In this document: positions 25,285-33,162 of the stretch, one piece after another
Layout: each line of letters starts with the position of its first letter
Numbering within the stretch: the first letter of the stretch is position 1
From: an uncultured Oscillospiraceae bacterium
GTDB lineage: Bacteria; Bacillota; Clostridia; Oscillospirales; Ruminococcaceae
DNA length: 64,000 nt
Assembly: GCA_910577365.1 (NCBI GenBank)
Contig: CAJTMU010000002.1
Coordinates: 1-64,000 of the forward strand
Direction: 5' to 3'
Notes under the pieces: model-generated
What the model saw: the letters and a program-made list of their open reading frames with translations, nothing else
The model's database searches: none
Told to the model about the DNA's origin: nothing
Position numbers and translations under genes: made by a program

Positions 25285-26622
25285 ATGGCGTTTACAAAGA
25301 CTTTGGCTGAGATGGAACAAAGCGTTCCCGACAGCGACGCGAGGAAAAGACTCGCCGCTTTTTTTGACGAGGACAGCTTTACGGAGTTGGACAAGTTCCT
25401 GTCTGCCGACGGAGGGGTAAGCTCGGTCGCAGCGGGTTACGGGACGGTTTACGGCAGACCCGTATGTGCATTCGCACAGGATACCAGCGTTAAGGGAGGC
25501 GCGGTAGATAAAAGCGCCGCTCTTAAAATCAAAAGAGTATTTGAGCTTGCTGCAAAATCCGGATATCCCGTCGTCGGCTTTTACGACTCCAAGGGCGGCG
25601 ATATCAACGAGGGTATGGCGGTGCTTTCTGCATACGGAGATATAATGAAGTCTTCCGCGGCAATCTCGGGCGTGGTTCCCCAGATAGCGGTGGTATGCGG
25701 CGTATGCGCGGGCTGCGCGGCTATGCTTGCCGCGATGGCGGATATAACGATAATCACCGAAAAAAGCGAGCTGTTCCTTACCGCTCCATTCAACAATGCG
25801 GATGGCAAGCTTGAGGGCGCGGGTAAGGCTGAAAACGCTCTTAAGTCAGGCGTATGCGATATCGTAGCAAAAGATGACGATGACGCAGTAAAGAAGGCGA
25901 AAGCGCTGACAGCGGTTCTTCCTATGAACAATCTCAGCATAGCTGGAAGCGACGGCTTTTCCGCGAACGATTGTGATATTACGGTAAGCCTTAAAGGTGC
26001 AGAGCTTGTTAAAGCCATTGCAGACAAGGACGGCGCGATAGACAGCGTTATCGAACTTGGCGCGAAATTCGGCGATGCAGCTTACACTGCTCTGGCAAGC
26101 GTAAACTGCTCAACGGTTGCTTTTGTAGCAACAAGCGGTGCAAAGCTGACAGCAGCTGACTGCGCGAAGATTGCACGCTTTGTGCAGTTTGCGGACGTCT
26201 TCTCGATTCCCGTTGTCACGATTATCGACACGGAGGGATTTGAGGGAAGCTCCGCGGCGGAGCTGAGCGGCTCGGTAAGGGACTGCGCGAGACTTGCTCA
26301 GATATATGCCACTTCCACGACCGGAAAAATAAATCTTGTTACAGGAAAGGCTTTTGGCGCGGCGTTTGCGGCGTTCGACAGCGCGGATATAAGCTACGCT
26401 TGGGAGAGCGCGGTTATTGCGCCGATGAATCCCGAAGCGGGCAAGGTGTTTATGGGCGAGGAGCTTGAAACATCTCCCTTTGCGGCTGCGGCACTGGGTA
26501 TGACAGACGGGGTCATAGCTGTCGATGAGACACGCGAGAGGATTCAGTCCGCTGTTTTGATGTGCATGAACAAGCGTGCTGCCGCTTCACCGTCGAGAAA
26601 GCATGCTAATTTTGCTTTCTGA
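25285..26622 (+). CDS. Acyl-CoA carboxyltransferase subunit (12S-like)
   Basis: 445 residues of the carboxyl transferase family with two crotonase-like halves. It is shorter than the roughly 510 residues usual for methylmalonyl-CoA decarboxylase alpha or transcarboxylase 12S. The N-half has VVCGVCAGCAAMLAAMADI as its oxyanion region; the C-half has FSIPVVTIIDTEGFEG and VTGKAFGAAFAAF. The ATG at 25285 follows GGAGGAG; the open frame further upstream runs through the promoter and repeat A. With the biotin carrier and the pyruvate-type subunit that follow, it would move CO2 between an acyl-CoA and biotin. The acyl-CoA is probably methylmalonyl- or malonyl-CoA, but this is inferred. Confidence 0.82.
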   Translation: MAFTKTLAEMEQSVPDSDARKRLAAFFDEDSFTELDKFLSADGGVSSVAAGYGTVYGRPVCAFAQDTSVKGGAVDKSAALKIKRVFELAAKSGYPVVGFYDSKGGDINEGMAVLSAYGDIMKSSAAISGVVPQIAVVCGVCAGCAAMLAAMADITIITEKSELFLTAPFNNADGKLEGAGKAENALKSGVCDIVAKDDDDAVKKAKALTAVLPMNNLSIAGSDGFSANDCDITVSLKGAELVKAIADKDGAIDSVIELGAKFGDAAYTALASVNCSTVAFVATSGAKLTAADCAKIARFVQFADVFSIPVVTIIDTEGFEGSSAAELSGSVRDCARLAQIYATSTTGKINLVTGKAFGAAFAAFDSADISYAWESAVIAPMNPEAGKVFMGEELETSPFAAAALGMTDGVIAVDETRERIQSAVLMCMNKRAAASPSRKHANFAF

Positions 26623-26656
26623 TTCCGAAAATAAAAATAAATGAGAGGTATTTGAC

Positions 26657-27016
26657 ATGAAAAGATATACTATAACCGTAAACGGCAATGCTTACGACGT
26701 AACTGTTGACGAGGCTGACGGAACAACAGCTGCTCCCGTTGCAGCGGCGGCACCAGCTCCCAAAAAGGCTGCTCCCAAGGCAGCATCGGGCGCGGCAGGT
26801 AACGCTTCTATAAACGCGCCTATGCGCGGCACTATCGTTGATGTTAAGGTAAAGGTAGGCGATAAGGTTACAAACGGCACCGTTGTAGCGGTTCTCGAGG
26901 CTATGAAGATGGAAAACGATATTGTTTCCGATAAGGACGGCGTTGTTGCTTCGGTTTGCGTAAACAAGGGTGAAGCGGTAGAAACGGGCGCGGCTGTAAT
27001 TACAATCAACGCCTGA
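26657..27016 (+). CDS. Biotin carboxyl carrier protein (1.3S-like)
   Basis: 119 residues. A short N-terminal segment is followed by an Ala/Pro/Lys-rich flexible linker (about 24-50) and a biotinyl domain. The biotin-accepting lysine is K84 in EAMKMEND. It carries CO2 between the two carboxyltransferase subunits encoded on each side. An ATGAGAGG-type site precedes the ATG. Confidence 0.93.
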   Translation: MKRYTITVNGNAYDVTVDEADGTTAAPVAAAAPAPKKAAPKAASGAAGNASINAPMRGTIVDVKVKVGDKVTNGTVVAVLEAMKMENDIVSDKDGVVASVCVNKGEAVETGAAVITINA

Positions 27017-27034
27017 TTCGGGAGGAGTAACGAA

Positions 27035-28438
27035 ATGGCAAAATTGAAGATAACCGAAACCATTCTCCGCGACGCGCACCAGTCGCTGCTCGCCACGAGA
27101 ATGTCAATGGACGATATGCGTCCGATACTGTCCACCATGGACAAAATCGGATTTTATTCAGCGGAGTGCTGGGGCGGAGCTACATTTGACTCATGCATAC
27201 GCTTTCTTGATGAAGACCCGTGGGAGCGTCTGCGCATACTGCGCAAGGAAATGCCCAACACCAAGCTCCAGATGCTGTTCAGAGGACAGAATATGCTGGG
27301 CTACCGTCACTATGCCGATGACCTTGTAGAGTATTTTGTACAGAAATCCATCGCCAACGGAATAGATATAATCCGTATTTTTGACGCGCTGAACGATATC
27401 CGCAATCTGGAAACCGCCATCAAATCGGCTAAAAAGGAGAACGGACACGCTCAGGTGGCTATCTCCTATACGCTCGGCGAAGTTTTCACTCACGAATATT
27501 ACATGAATTATGCGAAGCAGGTTGAGGACGCAGGTGCGGACTCTATCTGCATAAAGGATATGGCGGCGCTGCTCACTCCATATGAGGCGGAAAGCCTTGT
27601 AAAGGACCTTAAGAGCGCTGTAAAAATTCCCGTACAACTCCACACACACTATACCTCGGGACTGGCTTCAATGTGCATTATCAAGGCAGTTGAGGCAGGT
27701 GTTGACGCGGTTGATACCGCAATGTCCCCGCTTGCGCTTGGCACCAGCCACGCTCCCACGGAATCGATTGTTGCGACTTTCCGCGGCACGGAGTACGACA
27801 CAGGAATAGACCTTATCAAATTGAACGAAGTGCGCGACTACTTTATGAAGCTGCGCAAGAAGTATATTGAAAGCGGTCTGCTTGACCCCTCCATGCTTGC
27901 TACCAATACCAACGCGCTTATTTATCAGGTTCCCGGAGGAATGCTCTCAAATCTGCTGTCCCAGCTTAAGCAGGCAGGCAAGGCTGATCAGCTTGAAGAC
28001 GTTCTTAGAGAGGTTCCTATGGTGCGCAAGGACAGCGGATATCCTCCGCTTGTAACACCCACTTCTCAGATAGTTGGTACTCAAGCGGTGTTCAACGTTA
28101 TCATGGGCGAACGCTACAAGACCGTAACAAAGGAATTCAAGGGTCTTGTAAAGGGCGAATACGGGCGTACTCCCGTAGAGATAGATCCCGAGTTCAGGAA
28201 GAAAATAATCGGCGACGAAGCCCCCATCACCTGCCGCCCCGCTGATCAGCTCTCTTCGGAGTTTGAAACCATGAAGCAGGAAGCAAAGGAATGGGTGGAC
28301 GGCGACAGTGTTGAGGATATCCTCACATATGCCATGTTCCCGAAAGTAGCGCCCAAATTCTTTGAGAAGCGCCGCGACAAGCAGGTAGGCATTGATGCGG
28401 AGCACTGCGATAAAACCAATAAGGTTCATCCTGTATAA
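27035..28438 (+). CDS. Pyruvate/oxaloacetate carboxyltransferase subunit (5S/OadA/PycB-like)
   Basis: 467 residues of the DRE-TIM metallolyase type. ETILRDAHQSLLATR (8-22) carries the metal-ligand Asp, K174 in CIKDMA is the lysine that is carbamylated in this family, and H203/H205 in LHTHYTSG complete the metal site. It transfers CO2 between biotin and pyruvate/oxaloacetate. It lacks its own biotin domain, which fits the separate carrier gene 18 bases upstream. No sodium-pump beta subunit is in the window, so a transcarboxylase-type soluble complex is the better reading. Confidence 0.9.
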   Translation: MAKLKITETILRDAHQSLLATRMSMDDMRPILSTMDKIGFYSAECWGGATFDSCIRFLDEDPWERLRILRKEMPNTKLQMLFRGQNMLGYRHYADDLVEYFVQKSIANGIDIIRIFDALNDIRNLETAIKSAKKENGHAQVAISYTLGEVFTHEYYMNYAKQVEDAGADSICIKDMAALLTPYEAESLVKDLKSAVKIPVQLHTHYTSGLASMCIIKAVEAGVDAVDTAMSPLALGTSHAPTESIVATFRGTEYDTGIDLIKLNEVRDYFMKLRKKYIESGLLDPSMLATNTNALIYQVPGGMLSNLLSQLKQAGKADQLEDVLREVPMVRKDSGYPPLVTPTSQIVGTQAVFNVIMGERYKTVTKEFKGLVKGEYGRTPVEIDPEFRKKIIGDEAPITCRPADQLSSEFETMKQEAKEWVDGDSVEDILTYAMFPKVAPKFFEKRRDKQVGIDAEHCDKTNKVHPV

Positions 28439-28444
28439 ATATTT

Positions 28445-28471
28445 ATCCCGCCGATAATACGGCGGGATTTA
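28445..28471 (+). terminator. Terminator after the carboxyltransferase operon
   Basis: ATCCCGCCG, loop ATAATA, CGGCGGGAT, then a T-rich tract. Confidence 0.85.
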
Positions 28472-28700
28472 TTTATTATTGTCATTAATGCACACAGGTC
28501 AGCTCCTCTGATAACGATTTCCCGTAATATGATATATTTTTCAGCACTTTTACCAAACCAATTATTACAAATTGGAAACAAAATTGAGATAGTTTACTTA
28601 AAATTAAGGCTTAAAAAAACACATAATAACAAATCCCATTTTAAAGGCAAAAAAACCTCAAGAAAAGCTGATATAAATTTTAGGTAATAAAGTTATGGAT

Positions 28701-28725
28701 ATGTCATATTGAACAAGTATGACAT
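28701..28725 (+). promoter_or_regulatory. Inverted repeat ATGTCATA-N9-TATGACAT
   Basis: Perfect 8-base arms with a 9-base spacer in the 522-base gap before the sugar-binding protein, three bases before the GAAAACGTTTTC site. It looks like a regulator binding site. Confidence 0.5.
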
Positions 28726-28728
28726 CTT

Positions 28729-28740
28729 GAAAACGTTTTC
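28729..28740 (+). promoter_or_regulatory. GAAAACGTTTTC operator before the sugar ABC genes
   Basis: Perfect palindrome. With its flanks (TTGAAAACGTTTTCG) it fits the catabolite-response consensus except for the last base. It is identical in core to the site at 10209. It lies about 35 bases upstream of the -35 box at 28776. Confidence 0.6.
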
Positions 28741-28775
28741 GTGCTATTTGCACAAAAAAAGTTTTGAAAAAAGGC

Positions 28776-28804
28776 TTGCAAAAAAGTGAAATTTGTGCTA
28801 AACT
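28776..28804 (+). promoter_or_regulatory. Promoter of the sugar ABC transporter
   Basis: TTGCAA, 17 bases, TAAACT, 156 bases before the start codon. The long leader has no recognised riboswitch. Confidence 0.5.
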
Positions 28805-28960
28805 TACAAATGTAATCGGAAGGCAGTAATTATACCAAATATTTTCCAAAAATTTTTTTATATTTTGGGTTGTTTTTGGCAATGTTAAGGTCGGAAGATT
28901 AAACTTTATAAATTGCTTCAATGAAGAAGCAAATGAAACCATTTTGGGAGGAAAAAACTT

Positions 28961-30430
28961 ATGAAGAAAAGAATATTGGCATCACTTGTTGCACTTGCAA
29001 CTGTAATGTCCTTTGCGGGCTGCCAGACCAATGACAACAGCAGCGCGCCTGACAACAGCAACAGCGGCAACAGCAGTGAATCCACACCCGACAGCAGCAC
29101 GCCTGATAACAGCGATGTTACGAGCACACCTGAGGATACAGATAATTTTGTTGTTGACAAGGAAAATCCTCAGAAAATTGATACCGGCGTTCAGCTGTCC
29201 GATTCCGAAGGTAAGGTTCTGAACATCTGGGCTTGGAACGATGAGTTCAAGGGCTTCTTTGAGAAGTACTACAAGGTTCCCGACGGTTACACTGTAAACT
29301 GGGTTATCAACCCCTCTGAGAACGGCGTATATCAGCAGAAGCTTGATGACGCGCTCCTTTCTCAGGACAGCGCTGCCGCTGACGACAAGATTGATATCTT
29401 CCTTGCAGAGGCTGACTACATTCTGAAGTATGTTGACTCCGATTTCACTCTGGACGTTAGCACCATCGGCTTCAACAATGCTTCCACCATTTATCAGTAC
29501 ACCGCTGACGCTTGCACTGACAGCAACGGCAAGCAGAAGGGTATGTCTTTCCAGTGCTGCCCTGCCGGCTTGATTTACAGACGCTCCATCGCTAAGGAAG
29601 TTCTTGGCACAGACGATCCCGCAGAGGTTCAGGAAGCTCTGTCTTCTTGGGAGAAGTTTGACGAGGCTGCTGCTAAGGCTAAGGATCTCGGATATTACAT
29701 GACTGCTTCTTTCGCTGAAACTTACAGAACCTTCTCAAACAACGTTACATCTGCTTGGGTAGACGATGCTGGCAACGTAACTGTTGATCCTCAGATCAAG
29801 GCTTGGATCAAGCAGTCTAAGGACTACATGGATAAGGGTTACACACTTGAGGCAGGTATATGGAGCGATGAGAAGAATGCGCAGATGTTTGCTGACGGCA
29901 AGACTATGTGCTTCTTTGGTCCCGCTTGGTACTATAACTTCTCTATGGGCAATGCTCATGACGCAGAAAAGGGCTGTTCTGGTGACTGGGGTCTTTGCGT
30001 AGGTCCTCAGAGCTACTTCTGGGGCGGCACATGGCTGCTTGCAAGCTCTCAGACCGATAACCCCGAACTGGTTGCTGACATTATGAACGCATTCCAGAGC
30101 AACGAAAAGATTCTCAAGCAGATGGTTGAGATTGACAGCCAGTTTGTAAACAACACCGCTGTCAACGATTCCTATACCAACGATCCTAACTTCGGCAATG
30201 AGTTCCTTGGCGGTCAGAATGACTGGCAGATATTTGCTGAGGGCGCTAAGAATATTGAGCTGAAATACTCCACCGGTTATGACCAGCTGCTCAACGAGAA
30301 GCTTCAGGATAACCTGAAGGATTACTTCAAGGGCACAGTTGACCTTGACACCGCTTGGAACAACTATGTAAAGACCATCAACGAGGCTTACACCGAGCTT
30401 AAGATGCCTGAAAAGCTGACTCTTGACTGA
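28961..30430 (+). CDS. Sugar ABC transporter substrate-binding lipoprotein
   Basis: 489 residues. A lipoprotein signal peptide ends in SFAGC with the lipidated Cys at 21. A Ser/Asp/Pro/Thr-rich tether (about 24-60) follows, then a family 1 type binding fold (LNIWAWNDEFKGFFEKYY, FLAEADYILKYVDS, MCFFGPAWYYNF). It captures an oligosaccharide or sugar outside the cell and delivers it to the two permeases downstream. Codon use is strongly biased (GCT, GTT, AAG, TTC), unlike its neighbours, which suggests very high expression. A GGAGG site precedes the ATG, and the terminator at 30477 separates it from the permeases. Confidence 0.93.
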   Translation: MKKRILASLVALATVMSFAGCQTNDNSSAPDNSNSGNSSESTPDSSTPDNSDVTSTPEDTDNFVVDKENPQKIDTGVQLSDSEGKVLNIWAWNDEFKGFFEKYYKVPDGYTVNWVINPSENGVYQQKLDDALLSQDSAAADDKIDIFLAEADYILKYVDSDFTLDVSTIGFNNASTIYQYTADACTDSNGKQKGMSFQCCPAGLIYRRSIAKEVLGTDDPAEVQEALSSWEKFDEAAAKAKDLGYYMTASFAETYRTFSNNVTSAWVDDAGNVTVDPQIKAWIKQSKDYMDKGYTLEAGIWSDEKNAQMFADGKTMCFFGPAWYYNFSMGNAHDAEKGCSGDWGLCVGPQSYFWGGTWLLASSQTDNPELVADIMNAFQSNEKILKQMVEIDSQFVNNTAVNDSYTNDPNFGNEFLGGQNDWQIFAEGAKNIELKYSTGYDQLLNEKLQDNLKDYFKGTVDLDTAWNNYVKTINEAYTELKMPEKLTLD

Positions 30431-30476
30431 TTTGCATAATTTAAAAATCGTATTGATTTAAATTCCTAACCTTTGA

Positions 30477-30512
30477 GAGGTGAGGCGTAGTGCTCGCTTC
30501 ACCTCTTTTTTT
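30477..30512 (+). terminator. Partial terminator between binding protein and permeases
   Basis: GAGGTGAGGCG pairs with CGCTTCACCTC (two G-T pairs), followed by seven T. Leaky termination here would give more binding protein than permease, a common layout in such transporters. Confidence 0.85.
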
Positions 30513-30563
30513 AGGATTTTTTGTACGACAGAAACATAAATATGAGAGGTAGGGTGTTCTGTA

Positions 30564-31511
30564 ATGACAAAAAAGCGTAAATCCATTAGCTATGCTAAAT
30601 GGGGTTACTTTTTCATCGCACCGTTTTTTATAGTGTACATCGTGTTCCAGCTTATCCCGCTTTTATCCACATTCTATTACAGCTTTTTCGATTTTTACCG
30701 TTCCGGTCTTAAAATTATTGGCCCGGAGTTCGTTGGGTTTAAGAACTATATTACGTTGTTTACACCCGATCAGAATGGTCAGATAGATTTTCTTGCCTAT
30801 ACTGGCAATACTTTAATCATGTGGGTCATAGGTGCGGTTCCTCAGTTGGTTTTCTCGCTGCTTCTTTCCGTTATCTACACGAGCTACCGCTTGAAAATCA
30901 AGGGACAGCGCTTCTTTAAAACGGTTATGTATATGCCGAACCTGATAATGGCTTCTGCGTATTCGCTGCTGTTTTTTACGCTGCTATCCAATGTTGGTCC
31001 TATCAATCAACTTATTTTATCAGCAACAGGTTCAACATTTGACTTCTTTGGACAAGTTTGGCCCGCAAGAACGGTTATCGCGTTTATCAACTTTATAATG
31101 TGGTTCGGAAATACGACTATACTGCTTATGGCGGGTATTATGGGAATTGATCAGAGTCTCTTTGAGGCAGCATCAATCGATGGCGCAAGCGCAGGTCAGG
31201 TTTTCTTCAAGATAACGCTGCCGCTGCTCACTCCTATCATGGTTTATGTCGCTATCACATCACTTATCGGCGGTCTGCAAATGTTTGATGTTCCCCAGAT
31301 TATGACCTCAGGAAACGGTGCGCCTAACCGAAGTACGATGACGCTTATAATGTACCTAAATAACTATTTCGGAACGTCGAAGAACTATGGTATGGCGGGT
31401 GCGTTATCAGTATTGATCTTTATTATCACGGGTATATTAAGCTTTATTGTATTTAAAACAATGAACTCTCCAGATAAAGGCAAGAAAAAAGTCAAGAAAG
31501 CGAGGGGTTAA
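30564..31511 (+). CDS. Sugar ABC transporter permease (MalF/LacF type)
   Basis: 315 residues with six hydrophobic helices. The EAA loop that docks to the ATPase reads EAASIDGASAGQVFFKITLP. It forms the channel with the next gene product. The start has a GAGGTAGGG region upstream. There is no ATPase gene beside it, so a shared MsiK-type ATPase elsewhere is expected. Confidence 0.93.
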   Translation: MTKKRKSISYAKWGYFFIAPFFIVYIVFQLIPLLSTFYYSFFDFYRSGLKIIGPEFVGFKNYITLFTPDQNGQIDFLAYTGNTLIMWVIGAVPQLVFSLLLSVIYTSYRLKIKGQRFFKTVMYMPNLIMASAYSLLFFTLLSNVGPINQLILSATGSTFDFFGQVWPARTVIAFINFIMWFGNTTILLMAGIMGIDQSLFEAASIDGASAGQVFFKITLPLLTPIMVYVAITSLIGGLQMFDVPQIMTSGNGAPNRSTMTLIMYLNNYFGTSKNYGMAGALSVLIFIITGILSFIVFKTMNSPDKGKKKVKKARG

Positions 31512-31514
31512 AAT

Positions 31515-32399
31515 ATGGCTACAACATATATATCTACGGGTGAAACAAAGGGTACCCGTATCAAAACAAATGCCGCAAGGGTATTCTCCTATATATTCCT
31601 CGTTTTTGTCGCGTTGCTTTCGCTCTTTCCGTTTTACCTGCTGATAATTAACTCCACAAGATCAAATGCAGAACTTCAGTCGGGTTTTTCATTAATTCCG
31701 CACGCTAATTTTGTCAAAAACTTTGTTACCGCATGGAACGATACAAACTTGTTCACTTTCCCGCGCTCGCTGTTTAACAGCTTCTTCGTTGCCGCTGTGG
31801 CTTCTCTTCTGACCACCTACTTCTCTGCTATGACAGCTTACGGTATTCAGGTGTACAATTTTAAGGGAAGAAATGTTATGTTTAAGTTTATCCTTATCAT
31901 AATGATGATTCCTACACAGATATCCGCGGCAGGTTTCTTACAGCTGATTGATAAGTTCAATATGAGAGATACCTACTGGCCTCTCCTTATACCCGCTATC
32001 GCTGCTCCCTCCGTATTCTTCTATATGAAGCAATATATGGAAAGCTCAATGCCGATGGAGGTTATTGAGGCGGCGCGTGTTGACGGCTCAAATGAATTTC
32101 GTACTTTCAACACAATCGCGGTTCCCATGCTTAAACCTGCAATATCAGTACAGCTGATATTCGCGTTCGTTGCATCCTGGAATAACTACTTCACTCCCGC
32201 GCTGGTTCTGGACAGCTCCAAAAACTGGACGCTTCCTATTGCTTTGGCGGCGGTGCGTGCAAGAATTAATTCCGAGGCGGGAGATATGGGCGAGGTTTAT
32301 ATGTTCATCTTCCTGTCGATAATACCTGTTGTACTTGTTTACATTTTCATTTCAAGGAATATCGTAGAGGGCGTTGCGCTCGGTGCGGTAAAGGGATAA
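31515..32399 (+). CDS. Sugar ABC transporter permease (MalG type)
   Basis: 294 residues with six membrane helices and the EAA loop EAARVDGSNEFRTFNTIAVP. It begins three bases after the stop of the partner permease. The sugar cannot be told, because no glycoside hydrolase or regulator is adjacent. Confidence 0.93.
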   Translation: MATTYISTGETKGTRIKTNAARVFSYIFLVFVALLSLFPFYLLIINSTRSNAELQSGFSLIPHANFVKNFVTAWNDTNLFTFPRSLFNSFFVAAVASLLTTYFSAMTAYGIQVYNFKGRNVMFKFILIIMMIPTQISAAGFLQLIDKFNMRDTYWPLLIPAIAAPSVFFYMKQYMESSMPMEVIEAARVDGSNEFRTFNTIAVPMLKPAISVQLIFAFVASWNNYFTPALVLDSSKNWTLPIALAAVRARINSEAGDMGEVYMFIFLSIIPVVLVYIFISRNIVEGVALGAVKG

Positions 32400-32407
32400 T
32401 CCAAATT

Positions 32408-32437
32408 AAAAGGCTCCCGCTCAGGCGGGGGCTTTTT
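32408..32437 (+). terminator. Terminator after the sugar ABC genes
   Basis: AAAAGGCTCCCGC pairs with GCGGGGGCTTTTT around a 4-base loop. Confidence 0.88.
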
Positions 32438-32562
32438 GTATAAATATTGACGTTAAGCAAAAATTAAAACCGCATATTTTGTCGAAAACCTTAAAAAATA
32501 TTTTTTTGTGATAACGGCGCGGCTTTACAAATTTTCACCCGAAAACTTGTACAATATCACAG

Positions 32563-32591
32563 TTGACTTCCACAATATATTGTGATATACT
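32563..32591 (+). promoter_or_regulatory. Promoter with CACAATATATTGTG operator
   Basis: TTGACT, 17 bases, TATACT. The spacer holds the 14-base perfect palindrome CACAATATATTGTG (32571-32584), so a bound repressor would block polymerase. The CAATA/TATTG half-sites and the TATTGTGATATA stretch recur in the promoters at 35155 and 35840. Confidence 0.7.
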
Positions 32592-32623
32592 TATAGTACA
32601 AAATACAGTATGAGGTGATAAAC

Positions 32624-32893
32624 ATGGTAAATGTAAATGTTACGGGAGGAACTCTCGACCGCGAGGAGATAAACTACTACGTTGAGAACGCACAAAAAAA
32701 ATTCCCCGAAAAAAATCTGACATCAATTGACCTTGAGGTAGACGGGGATTATATAAACGCGGCATACCATTTCTCCGCTGAACCTTTTCAGCGTATACGC
32801 AGGATAACAGGCTACCTTGTGGGGACTCTCGACCGTTTCAACAACGCGAAGCGCGCCGAGGAAGCTGACAGAGTAAAGCATTGCTCGAATTAA
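32624..32893 (+). CDS. Small protein resembling the C-terminal tail of anaerobic ribonucleotide reductase NrdD
   Basis: 89 residues. The C-terminal half (RIRRITGYLVGTLDRFNNAKRAEEADRVKH region, positions about 56-86) resembles the glycyl-radical end of NrdD, in which RxxGYL and a final DRVxH are common. The zinc cysteines that precede that part in NrdD are absent, as is the whole catalytic barrel. ATG 32624 is preferred over GTG 32615 because of TGAGGTG six bases before it. Related small proteins are often labelled anaerobic ribonucleoside-triphosphate reductase; I cannot tell whether it acts with a full NrdD. Confidence 0.7.
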   Translation: MVNVNVTGGTLDREEINYYVENAQKKFPEKNLTSIDLEVDGDYINAAYHFSAEPFQRIRRITGYLVGTLDRFNNAKRAEEADRVKHCSN

Positions 32894-32899
32894 GACAAA

Positions 32900-32921
32900 A
32901 GCCGGTATATAGCCGGCTTCA
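32900..32921 (+). terminator. Hairpin after the NrdD-tail gene
   Basis: AAGCCGG, TATATAG, CCGGCTT, with a weak T-tract. Probable terminator. Confidence 0.5.
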
Positions 32922-32935
32922 GTTTATATAGTATT

Positions 32936-33055
32936 GATTTAAACTAACTTATTTAAATTTGATTTTTTTCAACCCGCCTAATATAGCAAAACTCTGCTTC
33001 GCTCCGTATTGATATATTAGGCTCTCTCAAAAAATTCCTGCGTCAACATTGCGTG
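32936..33055 (+). repeat. Interspersed hairpin repeat, copy B
   Basis: ATTTAAATTT box at the left, then CCC and a hairpin with perfect 10-base arms GCCTAATATA/TATATTAGGC around a loop containing CTCTGCTTCGCT, then CTCTCTCAAAAAATTCCTGC. The arm sequence differs from copies A, C and E but still pairs. Confidence 0.7.
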
Positions 33056-33100
33056 GCATTTAAGCTTTCCCCAGCAGTTGATCGGGCTATTTTCAGCTTT

Positions 33101-33138
33101 TTAAAAAAATCTTAACGGCGGCACAAATTGTGCCGCCG
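33101..33138 (-). terminator. Terminator of gdhA
   Basis: On the minus strand CGGCGGCACAA/TTGTGCCGCCG is followed after a few bases by a run of T (33102-33108 on the other strand). Confidence 0.7.
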
Positions 33139-33162
33139 CTTCTGCTTATTTTAACTTATCTA

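Noticed and set aside
25285..28438. Sodium-pumping oxaloacetate or methylmalonyl-CoA decarboxylase
   Set aside because: The membrane beta subunit, which pumps sodium, and a gamma subunit are not encoded in the unit or elsewhere in the window.
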